From Diphasiastrum complanatum (lineage: Eukaryota > Streptophyta > Lycopodiopsida > Lycopodiales > Lycopodiaceae), in NCBI GenBank assembly GCA_029204225.1, contig CM055094.1:15566928-15630927 (forward strand): 64,000 bases of DNA. The letters are read 5' to 3'. The notes beneath the pieces are model-generated. The model was not told the DNA's origin. It was given only the letters and a program-made list of their open reading frames with translations, and ran no database searches. Positions 11,844-34,484 of this stretch are shown in pieces. The position numbers and the translations under genes were made by a program. The number at the start of each line of letters is the position of its first letter. Position 1 is the stretch's first letter.

Positions 11844-12930
11844 CGCGCGTGTTTAGGCACTGCCTGGGGCTGTTCGGCGAGGACCTTGCTACTCTCCAAG
11901 AGAACAGGCTTACATCTGTATCATGGTGGGATAGCTACGGCGCTGGACACACAAAGTGGCTACCAATTAATGCAAGATTGTTTTGCTTGTGTGTGCGAGC
12001 GGAATTGGTCAGCGATCAACCTTGTTCACACGAACAGGCGGAACCGCCTCACAACTGAGCAATGCAATGACTTGGTGTACTGCAACACCCGCTCTATCGT
12101 TTGCTTTCGTGCTATAGCAGATAATCAGTTTAATGCCCTCACAATTGCTTCGGCTATTCTCACGAATGATTGACTTGTGTAGGTCAATCCCAATGATTGC
12201 CTAGTTCCCGCGGCCGATCCTGAGGCAAAGTACAGAGGTTGATCCAGACAAGGCTGCTCGGCGTGCTCTGTGGGGTGATCCTAAGGATGATGCTGACACC
12301 GAGGAGCTTACCCCCATCCCTGCTGACGTTCCATTGCCCTCCTCCTATGATGAGCCCACATATGATTCAGACGAGACGGTCGACATCGCAGGGGATGGTC
12401 CACGTGCCCCACCCAGTACTCCTGCTACACGGACCCTTTCAGATGATGGCTAGACAGAGTATGCGAGGGAGACAGAGGCTGCCGCCCAGAGACACACCGC
12501 TCAGAGACGACTCAGAGCATCACAGGCAAGCGGTTCCCAGAGACCCCCTCTCGTGGCAGAGGGAGACCTGAAGGCAGGAGTGTACCACAGAGGGTTCCTT
12601 CCAACAGACCCAGAGGCGGGCCAGCCAAGAGGGGACGCACCGATGATTTTTCTAGTCGTCTCTTGGCAGGCGTTGGCCCAGACTTGGAGGAGTCCCAGAT
12701 GTCTCCAGACTCCCCCTGTAGATGCATCTGGCACGCAGAGAGATGATTTTTTTAGAACAGACATATAGATATTGATACACACAGAGCATCATGTACATTG
12801 GCATCAGATGATATGTATATATTTTTTTTATAGTTTATTGGCGTCATGGCTAATTTATCATGGTTGGTTACAAATGGTTAGCTCTGTGCAGTTTGAATGG
12901 TTAGTTAGAAATGGTTTGCTCTGTGCAAGA
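11844..12930 (+). pseudogene. hAT transposase C-terminal fragment (copy A)
   Basis: The fragment encodes the hAT C-terminal dimerisation region, recognisable as CVCERNWSAINLVHTNRR followed by NRLTTEQCNDLVYCN (about 11985-12095). An intron end, CTTGTGTAG before GTCAATCCCAATG, lies near 12180, at the same place as in copies B and C. The last exon (12181-12770) is acidic and proline-rich, with internal stops. The upstream CLGLFGEDLA region (11850-11900) is in another frame. Only the C-terminal third is present, so this is a dead fragment. Its 3' end ATGGTTTGCTCTGTGCAAG runs into a GA tract exactly as in copy B. Confidence 0.8.
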
Positions 12931-12931
12931 T

Positions 12932-12954
12932 GAGAGAGAGAGAGAGAGAGAGAG
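12932..12954. repeat. (GA)n tract: site equivalent to the LINE insertion site, without a LINE
   Basis: A GA run of about 23 bp lies between the 3' end of hAT fragment A and the telo-box-like terminal block. In copy B the same two sequences are separated by (CT)n, a complete LINE and (CT)n (21611-26505). This is therefore a paralogous empty site. Confidence 0.8.
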
Positions 12955-12959
12955 TGAGA

Positions 12960-13290
12960 GAGTCAGAGCGAGAGCGGACGTAGTATGGAAATTATACATG
13001 TTGCGCGTATTGTTTTACACTAGCACATCTTCATGTCTCTCATATCATCTGCATCATGTCCAATCATTGAACATAACACGCTAAACCCAAAACCCTAACA
13101 AATGGCACAGTTAACATAACACCCTAAACCCCAAAACCCTAACAAATCGCACGGTTAGCATAACATCATAAACCCACAACCCCAGCCATGACCATCAAAA
13201 CAAGACAAAGATAGGCATCCTCATTGTTTGGTAGGCATTGCACCATAGGTATGTGCATATTCAATATCAAAGCAGCGCTTGTGTAGCATA
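12960..13290 (+). repeat. hAT-associated terminal block (copy 1)
   Basis: This block matches the reverse complement of about 21310-21610. It contains two AACACxCTAAACCC...AACCCTAAC telo-box-like lines (near 13075 and 13120) and the string GGCATTGCACCA near 13235. It follows hAT fragment A and leads into the tandem array at 13290, and probably belongs to the non-coding end of the hAT element. About 65 bp at 12955-13020 is missing from the other copy. Confidence 0.65.
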
Positions 13291-14300
13291 CAGTCCACAG
13301 GTTTGTGATCCCGATACGAACCCAAGGGATCGAGTCTGGCTCGATTCAGGTATTGTTCAGTCAAAATGGCCCTTCGACAGGAGAGAAACGAAATTAGGTC
13401 TAGCGAAATGGACTCGTTTTGCAGCTTTTCGTCCAACGACGGCCCCGTTCATCGTTCATCCGAACGGGGTCCGTTTCAGGTGCCGTCTGTTTCGGCCAAT
13501 GGACAACCTCGATAGGAACCTGTCGGAACATACATGACAAGGAACGGACCGACGATCAGCCCAGAACGTCCGTTCGAATTTCGACGTTGAACAGGGCTTC
13601 AGGGACACTTCGTGAAACGGGAACTGAAAACATTTGGAATCGACCAAAATGGTCCAGGAATACAGTCCACAGGTTCGTGATCCTGACACGAACCCAAGGG
13701 ATCGATCCTGGCTCGATTCGGGTATCGTTCGGTCAAAATGGCCCTTCGACAGGAGAGAAACGCAATTAGGTCAAGCAAAATGGACTAGTTTTGCAACTTT
13801 CCGTCCAAGTGTCGTCTGTTTCGACCAGTGGACAACCTCGATCCTGTAGGAACAGACAGGACAAGGAACGGACCGACGATCAGCCCAGAACGTCCATCTG
13901 AAGTTCGACGTTGAACAGGGCTTCAAGGACACTTCGTGGGACGGAAACTAAAAACATTTGGAATCGACCAAAATGGTCCAGGAATACAGTCCACAGGTTC
14001 GTGATCCCGATACGAACCCACAGGATCGAGCCTAGCTCGATTCGGGTATCGTTCGGTCAAAATGGCCCTTCGAAGGGAGAGAAACGCAATTAGGTCAAGC
14101 GAAATGGACTAGTTTTGCAAATATCCGTCTGATGGCCCCGTTTCTCCAAAAGGGATCCGTTTCAGGTGCCGTCTGTTTCGGCCAGTGGACAACCTTGATA
14201 GGAACCTGTCGGAATAGACAAGACGAGGAACGGACCGACGGCCAGCCCAAAACGTCCGTCCGAAGTTCAACGTTAAACAGGGCTTCAGGGACACTTTGTC
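13290..14300. repeat. three-unit tandem array, about 324-372 bp per unit, palindromic core
   Basis: Units start at CAGTCCACAGGTT near 13291, 13663 and 13987. Units 1 and 3 hold a segment of about 50 bp around a second CCGTTTCAGGTGCCGTCTG line that unit 2 lacks. Each unit contains the inverted repeat ATCGAGCCTGGCTCGAT, nested between CGATACGAACCC and GGGTATCGTTCGG, which could fold into a long imperfect hairpin. One partial unit is found inverted at 21190-21310, at the matching end of the second hAT block. Confidence 0.8.
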
Positions 14301-14384
14301 TGGTCGAGACCTGAAAACTGGGAGATGTTTTGGAGCCCCCGTGTTGGTCTGCAAAATTTCGACAGCATGTTGCAGCGTGTTGAA

Positions 14385-14610
14385 GTTTTACCATAGGTGA
14401 TTAGTAAGTTGTTGAAGTTCATTCGGGGAGAAACCGATGTCATCAACCAAGACATAGTAGTGTGTAGGTCTTGTGGTTCCCTGTAGTGAATGACACAGTT
14501 TTGCATAAGTAATTAGTAAGCTGTTGAAGTTCATCCGGGGGGAAACCGATCTCATCATATAAGACATAGTAGTGTGTAGGTCTTGTGGTTCCCTGTCTTG
14601 AGAGCTTGTC
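14385..14610. repeat. two-unit tandem repeat of about 117 bp
   Basis: Lines GTTGAAGTTCATTCGGGGAGA and ACATAGTAGTGTGTAGGTCT occur near 14413 and 14450, and again near 14530 and 14567. Related GGTGAGCATTCACT lines continue beyond the LTR element at 17224-17340, so this repeat region was the target into which the element at 14645 inserted. Confidence 0.75.
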
Positions 14611-14644
14611 ACTCTTCTGGTGAGCATTCATTTCTCCCATAAAC

Positions 14645-15080
14645 TGTTAGAAATAATAAATGATAATGTTAGTTTCCCATAGGTTACTTTGACCCAAAAG
14701 GTCGAGACTTGTGTAACCATGGGTTAGGTTTATTATTTAGACCATGTTAAGTTAGTTTTGGCTAAGTTGGACCCAATTTTGGTCTAGTAATAACTCGTGG
14801 GTCCAAGTAAAGTCTAATTATGTTAAGGGGCCCTATCTTTATGGGGGTGCCCTATAATTAGTAGGTTCTAGAACTTAGGGTTTGGAAGAGTCTAGGCCCT
14901 TGGAAGGCCTATTTATATGTACTCATTATTCATTTGTAATTCATTCCCTTTTCAAACATTGCTACTACTTTCTCTCTCCTTGAGGGCGCCTAACTCTCTC
15001 CCTCTTCTTCTTTTTCTTCTTCTTCTTCTTGTATATGGAGATTGAGTGTTAGAAGGATCTTGGCACTTTGATTTCCTACA
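14645..15080 (+). repeat. 5' LTR
   Basis: Begins TG and ends CA, contains a CTATTTATATGTACTC promoter-like stretch near 14908 and a pyrimidine-rich run near 15000. Directly downstream is TGGGGCTTG, where a primer-binding site is expected; I could not match it to a particular tRNA. Confidence 0.85.
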
Positions 15081-15570
15081 TGGGGCTTGTTTCCAAGTGT
15101 GGAAGAAGGCGCTAATCCAACACTTGGTGAATTCTGCTTCACAATGATAGGAAGAGCCGACATCTAAGGATCAAAAAGCAATGTCGCTATCCGATCACAT
15201 TTTGAGGCTGAAAATTGGACGGCATATTACCATTTGTAGGGTGTTTGCAACAGCCCTATCCGTGTGTGTATTGTTCACACTTTTTGGCAAGAAAGAAGGG
15301 TTCCAGAAAAAGCTTTGTTGGAGGCTAACCGAATTCTTTGCTTGCTGGTTTTTTGAGTTTGTAATGCAATTTCGGGCTGAAATTTTCAGCACACAAGGCT
15401 TGTGGGCGAGTTCCTACATCCATCTAATGTGTGGTTTCGACACATTCCGGTGCTGATTTTTCAGATTTGATACTTGCTGATTTTTGTGTCTTTAAGGCAC
15501 AAGTTTATCTTCTTGGATGGTTCTTATGGCAAGAGATTTGGGAGCAATTCGTACTTGTTCGGGAGAAGAT

Positions 15571-15939
15571 ATGTTGGATGGCACCAACTATTCCTCATGG
15601 AGTTGCAAGCTGAGGTTTGGCATCGACGTGATGATCAAGATTTTATCGGTAACAAGATCTATCTTATATCATTTGAGATTTTGCAAGACCTCTAAAAGTG
15701 CTTGGGAAACACTTTTAAAGATATACCGAATAAAGGATTCATCATCATGCTTTCTCCTCTCTACTTCATCCTCTTTGAAGGTAGAAGAGCAAAGGCATGC
15801 AAAGTTTGATCATTGTCTTTCTACAAGTACAAGTTTGCATCGGAATGTTGGTATGGTAGAGCATTCTTCTTCTCTTGAGCCATTTGTTGCAAATGATGGA
15901 TGCATTATTGAAGAACTTTATGCAAGCTTCTCAAGTTAA
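15571..15939 (+). pseudogene. copia-type gag remnant
   Basis: LDGTNYSSWSCKLRFGID near 15571 matches the conserved start of Ty1/copia gag (L-x-G-x-N-Y-x-x-W), and SAWETLLKIY near 15690 matches a following gag motif. The segment between is compressed and the rest is unrecognisable. No zinc knuckle is seen. Confidence 0.6.
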
Positions 15940-16787
15940 TGTTTTGGAAAAGGCATAAATCAAGCATTCTTTGAAGCCATTTTGTACTAATGGAGGAGGG
16001 GAAAAAATCATGTCAACCAGTACATTGGTTCAAAGTGGCGTGTTGCTGGATTTTTTGGGTGTTCAAAGTGGCAAGCTGCTGGTTTTTTTCTTGAAGATGG
16101 TGGACAGCAGATTCAGCCATGGTTTATTGATCATTTTCAGCCTATCTTACATCGTGAGCATCCTATTATGCATCGGGAACGGCCTGCGGAAGGTTTTTGG
16201 ACAGCAAGGTCCACATTTGGAACACTTTGGACAGCAAAGTGTTGGTGATTTTGTGGTTGTTGGACAGCCTGCTACAACCTCTTGTTGGCTGTCCGAGTCT
16301 TTGCGGGATAGCAAAGCATCTTACCTTGGAGGAAACACACATGCCTCACCAAAATCAGTACCTTATGCTGATTTTCTTGTTTTGATGCTTACTTCTTATG
16401 ATGACGGTATTGCCTTACCTAGTGTTGGTGAGCAGATCATTGATAGTAAGATTCGGGAGGATGTGATGGTAAAAGAATATCAAACTCTTCTTCATGTTTC
16501 TTGTGGTAAGAAAATTTATGGAATCATGTGGGAACCATTGATGGATTGCAAATCCATATTTCGGCTTGTGGCTGGTTTTTTGGTTACCTACTTTGGATGG
16601 AGCATGCTTGTCTTCACTCTTCGACTTGATGCTATCGCACTTCGTATTCTACATCTCCTCTACATCGGGCATGATTGGGGTTGAGATTTCGGCTACATGA
16701 AGTTTTGGGCAACAAGCAACATTTTGCATTTTGTTGCAATTTTTCCATTCTACTTCATGTCATGTTTACATTATCATTTATGGAGGG

Positions 16788-17223
16788 TGTTAGAAATAAT
16801 AAATGATAATGTTAGTTTCCCATAGGTTACTTTGACCCAAAAGGTCGAGACTTGTGTAACCATGGGTTAGGTTTATTATTTAGACCATGTTAAGTTAGTT
16901 TTGGCTACGTTGGACCCAATTTTGGTCTAGTAATAACTCGTAGGTCCAAGTAAAGTCTAATTATGTTAAGGGGCCCTATCTTTACTTATGGGGGTGCCCT
17001 ATAATTAGTAGGTTCTAAAACTTAGGGTTTGGAAGAGTCTAGGCCCTTGGAAGGCCTATTTATATGTACTCATTATTCATTTGTAATTCATTCCCTTTCA
17101 AGCATTGCTACTACTTTCTCTCTCCTTGAGGGAGCCTAACCCTCTCCCTCTTCTTCTTCTTCTTCTTCTTCTTGTATATGGAAATTGAATGTTAGAAGGA
17201 TCTTGGCACTTTGATTTCCTACA
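16788..17223 (+). repeat. 3' LTR
   Basis: Direct copy of 14645-15080. It carries an extra ACTT near 16983 and several substitutions, so the insertion is not very recent. Confidence 0.85.
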
Positions 17224-18213
17224 GAAACTTGTGGTCCTGGGAGCATTCTGGTGAGCATTCACTCTTTTGGTGAGCATTCACTCTTTTGGTGAGCATTCAC
17301 TTCTCCCAAATCCTCTAGTGAGCATTCACTTCCCTTTCTGAAACAAATTGTATAAATCGAACCCACACTGCTGAAACTAGGAACCACATCCACTCCCTTT
17401 GTGCCAGGGTTTAGGATCACCAAATGGTCGGAGTTGTGTAAGTTGCGAGCAGCATTTCGCTCTTCAAAATGTCTCTTCTTTGAGACAGTCACTGATGAGG
17501 TCAGTATGGAAGGCTGTAGAAGGTTCAAAGGCTATAAGTATCCAAATGGGGATTCATTTGTTTTGCAAGTACTTTTGAGTGCTCTTTTGTAGGAGAGCCT
17601 TGACATAAGGCCCTATAAAAGAAGCCATTGCAGATAATCTGTGTCAACAGTGTGGTGTTTCTTTGTTGGAAAATCATAACATCAAACTTCAAAGGCACTT
17701 GATATTGTTTTTATCTATTTTTGATGTTTTGCTGTCAACATCTTCATAACTGACCATTCAGGATGCATGATAGTTTATCTCAGACATGCACACTTCAACA
17801 GATTCGACTTGGCATCTTAGCAAGTTGGGCAATCACATATGAAAGTAAAATATAAACATAAGCAGATGACAATTACCTGGAAATATGAACCAACTTGCTT
17901 TTCAGCCTGTATATAGTCAAACCAAGAAAAGATCTGAATGAGGATAACGGCCCCTAAATTGAACTCAGTGATTTCTGCATGTATATGAATTGGCTTTTTA
18001 GCCTTATGCTTGTGGTTAATTTTTAAGGATTAAGAACGGAAAAGTCAAAATGTAATGCCCCAGCATAAGCTTCTTGCTTCTCAAACCAAAAAGAACCAAG
18101 TAACTGCATAAACATGTAATAATCCATCAATGATAAAAGCTCAAGAATACCTCTAATGGGAAGGCTGGCTGTAAGGTATAAGACTTTATGTTTCTCCCTC
18201 ATGCAAAAATGTG
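17224..18213. other. GAGCATTCAC repeats, then possible 3' part of the TraB locus
   Basis: At 17240-17330 the line TTGGTGAGCATTCACT recurs about four times. At 17877-17974 on the minus strand a 98-bp open segment is bounded by an AG acceptor (ATGCAG) and a GT donor (CCAG|GTAATT). It encodes GAVILIQIFSWFDYIQAEKQ and could be an extra or alternative TraB exon, or part of another gene. Elsewhere no gene was recognised. Confidence 0.35.
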
Positions 18214-30240
<12,027 letters not shown>

Positions 30241-31915
30241 CGCCACCAGCTAACCCCGTAGCTAGCTAGCGCTCTCTCTCTCTCTCTCTCAACACAACAC
30301 TGCGCAAGTTCAAATGCTAGGGCAACAGTAGGCACCAAGATGAAACCCACATCTTATGTCCACATCTCTCCAACTCCATAAGCTCTCCCACATCCAGGAA
30401 TACTATGCAAATAAGATGCATGTGGGTAACGTCTCCCTTTCTCACTCTCTTGCTCCCTCTCTCACATCCTAGCCAAATTGTTCCCTCTCTCACATGCTAG
30501 CCAAATGAGGTGGCTTATTGATAGGGATGGAGACGTTTAGTAGGTAGGCGACACGGATGTTGCCCCATGCCATGTGTTGTGCATGTATTTGGTTCTGTTT
30601 TGATATCACACAGTTATCAATAAGCATATCGATACCCTAAATCATTAATCACCAAAATCTTCAGCACTTGCCAAAATTGGTAACTGACGAATCTTAGATT
30701 CTTAACTTTTCACGCGAGATTGATATTCAGTGAACAAATTTTAGATTTATTTATGATTTATATCTGAATGTAGCTAAAAAATAAAGGTACAATTATCAAT
30801 CTAAACTACATCAATACTTAGAGTATAAGTAAAGGGATTTCAAGGATTTAGTACAAAGAATGTGCTACAAATGTAGATAGCAAACTAAACCTATCAAGTT
30901 TTTTTATCAATTTTTGATAGATGCTCATCAAGTTGTTCATATTTTTTGGCTATTGTATGGAATGATTTCATCTTGGTCGTTGTTTGAAGAATGACCAAAC
31001 GATCCCAAACTTTCTAGAACATAATTGAATCCCTCATGTTGCTCAGCTAACACTTTTGCAAACAAATTATATGTTTATCTACCAAATGATCACGCTACCA
31101 AACAATCTTAATTATTTTTCATGTGTATTTGTAACCACGATAATTAATTGGCTAAGAATCCAACTATCAATCCATTTGTTTTATACCCTTAATTATAAAT
31201 AAACATCTATTACTTCAACTCAAATGCCATGAACCACTAACTTCTTAAAAAATATATACATATACTCACAACACTACACATGAAATCGTATCACAATTGC
31301 ACCAACAATCATGTGTCTTCATCAACAAACCAAGGTTTAAACCTAACTTGCTCACATGGGTAACAATAGCCATTGGTAGCTTTCACAAGTTCTTCTATCG
31401 GCATAGGTTTATCATGAAGGGAGAGCAAAGCAAAACTTAGACCAGCCCTAGCTCTACTAGTTTCACATAAAAGAAAACATCTTTAAAGTACCTTCTTGGG
31501 CCACAAAGTGTAATCCACGTACATGGGCACCTGGCCTTTTTAGAGAATATAATACATTCCATTATCTAATTGATGTCGATTGATATGCAATTGAGAGTGC
31601 TATTGAGGAGTGGGCCTGAAATATGGGAAGATCTTAAAATTGGGTGAAAAATAATAAATGATGTGGGATACATCAAGCAACATCCAAGTGCAACCTACAC
31701 AAGGAGGATAACTTGATCCATAGCAATGAAGTCAATTGATCCATAGCAATGAATTCAAAAAGGCCCAAGAGGTACACAATGTTGATGTGAGATTGGAATT
31801 CAATACTTCCAACATCACATTGCTAATTGAGCAAAAGCTCTTTTTGAAGAAATTTGCTATTATCAATGGCAAGATATCATATCGTCCAAACCGTATCATG
31901 CTTGGGGCCTTATTA
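30241..31915. other. TraB upstream region and AT-rich DNA without genes
   Basis: A CT run at 30272-30290 lies 32 bp upstream of the TraB ATG and probably belongs to its 5' UTR or core promoter, a common plant arrangement. GTTCCCTCTCTCACATxCTAGCCAAAT-like lines repeat near 30465 and 30480. 31720-31750 has a short duplication of TTGATCCATAGCAATGAA. Nothing else recognised. Confidence 0.45.
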
Positions 31916-32030
31916 TAACAATCAAATTGGTTGGTCAATCTTGTGTTAAGCCTCTTGGCATGTCAAAGGATATTCATGAAAAAATAGCTGGTGCGTAATC
32001 AACTTCGTTATTTTTATTTTTCTAGACACA
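31916..32030 (+). pseudogene. small gypsy protease fragment
   Basis: A reading across 31920-32000 gives LVGQSCVKPLGMSKDIHEKI, which resembles LANQTTVRPQGIMEDIPVRI of the gypsy protease at 33020-33090. Only this portion is present, directly before the LTR start at 32057. Confidence 0.4.
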
Positions 32031-32056
32031 TCATAGCCATATAGGATCTTGTTAGG

Positions 32057-32137
32057 TGTTGGAGGGTTTGCGGATCCCAAGGCAACCCTAACCCTAGTTA
32101 ATAAGTGAGAGGGATTTGGCAGCTTGCGTGTGTAAGT
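32057..32137 (+). repeat. gypsy LTR head, truncated
   Basis: Starts TGTTGGAGGGTTTGCGGATC. It matches 40901-40961 directly and 42240-42317 inverted. The similarity runs through GCGTGTGTAAGT and then changes abruptly to gag coding sequence, so the rest of the LTR, the primer site and the gag N-terminus are deleted here. Confidence 0.75.
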
Positions 32138-32925
32138 CGAAAAATTGGACCAAAACACCACTTGGATGCTTTGCATGTGGAGAAAATCACAGAGTTGCAA
32201 AATGCCCAAATAAAAGAAAATTTGTACCATTCTCTCGTGATTGTGGATATGGGCATTGCTATAAAGACTATCCAGCAAGACCGAAACCACCACCAGCTAC
32301 AGCACTTGTAAATTTGATAACCATCAAGCAAGGATCAATAGCTCCAAATAAACCAAGTGCACCCTTGATGGTGGTCACCAGAGCACAAAAGCAAAAAGAA
32401 CCAGTAGTGGATCCAGTACCTGCTGATTCTATTCCATTGAACGAAACACCAACAACATCACAAGTCTATCCAAATCTTAATGCAGAAAAACGAAGATATT
32501 AGGATATGAGACAATGGATTAAACATCTGCAAGAAGAAGAGGAACTTGAAGCTGCTAAAGTAAGAGTTGAAGTTCGGTCTTCACCATTGCAGCCTCCAAG
32601 AAATTTACGTACGAATATGAATGATCAATTACATCATCACAAAGAACCCTTCAAGATGACTGAACCGGAAGCACCGCATACAGAATTACTCATGAACATT
32701 TTGTCTAGCAAGATCAATATTTCATTGGGAGAGTTCCTAAAGTTGGTGCCAAAAGCTAAAGAAGTCTTAGCGCAAAAGTTAGCTCAAGAAGAACTAGAAG
32801 TCCACCAGGAGCCGTTTTTTTGTGTTGGATTTGAAGAATCTAACGATGTACTCCATGTTGGAGCCGCTTGGGAAAGTGAACAAATGAATATCACTCTGCC
32901 GATACAACATAGACAATTTTCTTAA
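32138..32925 (+). pseudogene. gypsy gag C-terminal part with zinc knuckle
   Basis: CFACGENHRVAKC near 32170 is a C-x2-C-x3-H-x4-C knuckle, one residue shorter than the usual retroviral form. A second Cys/His cluster (CGYGHCYKDYP) follows. The remainder is charged linker, in the same frame as the protease, with in-frame stops at 32500 and 32923. Gag would package the RNA. Confidence 0.7.
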
Positions 32926-33240
32926 GAAGCAGCCATGATAGATGGCGGTTCAGGAGTTAACCTGATTTCTACAAAGCTATGTACAAAATGGGGCCTTACA
33001 AAGATTAAGCCTGCTACTTTTGCTATTAAGCTAGCGAATCAAACGACAGTTCGTCCACAAGGAATTATGGAAGATATACCTGTCAGGATTGCAGGAGTAC
33101 AGTTCGTCATTACTTTCGTCATGATGGACTGACCAGAAGCACCAAATGTCTACCGAATTCTATTAGGACGTCCATGGTTACAAGTTGCGCAAGTAATTCA
33201 TAACTGGGGTACTGGAAAAATCACTTTTGAAAATCGTGAA
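32926..33240 (+). pseudogene. gypsy aspartic protease, N-terminal part of pol
   Basis: MIDGGSGVNLISTKLC carries the retropepsin active site in the DGGSG form seen in several plant Ty3/gypsy lineages. VYRILLGRPWL (about 33150) matches the second conserved protease motif. One in-frame stop at 33130-33132. Coding similarity stops at about 33240, where the inverted segment begins. Confidence 0.8.
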
Positions 33241-34484
33241 CCTTGTATGTGGGGTTGTTGGCTGGCATCTTCGACACCAACAGTAGATTCATGGATATGT
33301 CCAAATTCTCTTCCAAGGGATTGGGGTTCAAAGGGCGCTGGGCTCTGTGGCATTTCAAATATTTCGGTGGCCCCAAGGGGGTTGGAATCATTGAACATAT
33401 CTATAAAGAGCTGTGTGTTGGGTGAGGTGGCTTCGGTGTGCGGGGGTGAGGCGGCCTGGGCAGCTGTGATGGAAATAGTAGGCCCAATGGTCACAGACTG
33501 TCCTTGTATGGGAGCAGAGGCGAGGGAAGCATAAGAGGCTAGGGGGATGGGAAGTTCAATGCGAACAGCAGTAGGGGGTGGAAGAGCAGCTGACGAGGTA
33601 TGCCTAGTGCGAGGTCATGACGCGGAAGGCGAGTAAGGAATTACGATCTCGCTGCGTGGACGACGACGACTATGGGAGCTTGAGGTCTGATGGGATGATT
33701 ATGCCGGTGCTTCTTCGTAAACTGAAAGCACAGAATTCAGGTGGAAGCCATGGATTCTCTTTTGTAAGTGAGAAGCGACTAAGAGGGACAATAAAGAGCC
33801 AGCAGTGAACTGTTGCTTAGTATTGGCCTTAATAGCTCGTTTGAGCTCACCAAAAATAGTCTTAAACAAATTATATGGTTCAAGAGGGGCTTTGGCCAAC
33901 TTAGTGTAGGATTCCACTATCCTGTGAAGGATTTGAGATGTGATGCGGTCTTTTCCGAGGTTGCCAACCATCAAGAAATGATTCAACAACTGGGCAGCGG
34001 CGTGGATGGAAGGCTCAGTGATGGCTTCCAGAAGGTAGCCATCATTAGTCCAGTGCAGATCGTTGGTGAGGTCAATGTATGGCTTGATGGCCTGTTTGGC
34101 GTGCTTGTAATTGGGTGAGGCTTGCGTACCGGATGAGATTCCTATAGTTGCAAGTGCAGCCTCAGTGACGCGCACCTTGTGTGTGGCTCCTTGGAAGGTG
34201 ATATAAAACTTGGATTTCTCTTCCTTCCACATACAGAAGGCAAGAGTGATGAAATCCATATTGATGCGTCCCGAAAAGGCTCTCTCATGAATACCCATGG
34301 CAGTGAGCAGAGGCTCCGCAAGGGTCATTAACTGAGTGAGCATGCTTGTGCTAGGAAGAATCATGATGTCCTTTGCAGATGGGACATCACGATGGATAGT
34401 ATAGCGCGGAGACTGGGAAGTATCGGTAGAAAACATGATGATCATAAAGGAATTATAAACGCGTGAAAGTGTATCAGAAGGCAA
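33241..34484 (-). pseudogene. gypsy ORF3 N-terminal half (copy 1)
   Basis: The minus-strand ATG at 34484 opens a protein whose first 260 residues are open to 33699 and match copies 2 and 3, for example ERAFSGRINMDFITLAF, KFYITFQGATHKVRVTEAAL and HAAAQLLNHFLMVGN. A Pro/Ser/Ala-rich segment follows to 33241 after a few stops. I do not recognise the fold. No signal peptide or membrane helix is evident, so it does not look like an envelope protein. Confidence 0.65.

Larger units (their letters stand above)
14645..17223 (+). mobile_element. non-autonomous LTR retrotransposon, 2.58 kb, copia-like gag remnant
   Basis: Two direct LTRs of 436 bp each (14645-15080 and 16788-17223) start TGTTAGAAATAAT and end TTTCCTACA. 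They differ at roughly ten positions by eye plus a 4-bp indel and small length changes. Flanking sequences are TAAAC and GAAAC, a likely target duplication with one mismatch. A purine-rich tract (TGGAGGG) directly precedes the 3' LTR. The interior of 1.7 kb lacks protease, integrase, RT and RNase H. A short copia-type gag remnant and other weakly coding DNA are all that is left, so mobility would need proteins from another element. Confidence 0.85.

Noticed and set aside
13221-14394. Several 60-116 codon frames in the tandem array as a multigene family
   Set aside because: They repeat with the array unit, occur on both strands and shift frame between units.
17240-17340. Regularly spaced GAGCATTCAC lines as a CRISPR-like array
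   Set aside because: Spacers are as repetitive as the repeats and too short; eukaryotic tandem repeat.
32926-33240. Endogenous pararetrovirus, because of the DGGSG protease form
   Set aside because: LTR ends, a polypurine tract and an integrase of the same cluster indicate a Ty3/gypsy element; no coat or movement protein was seen.
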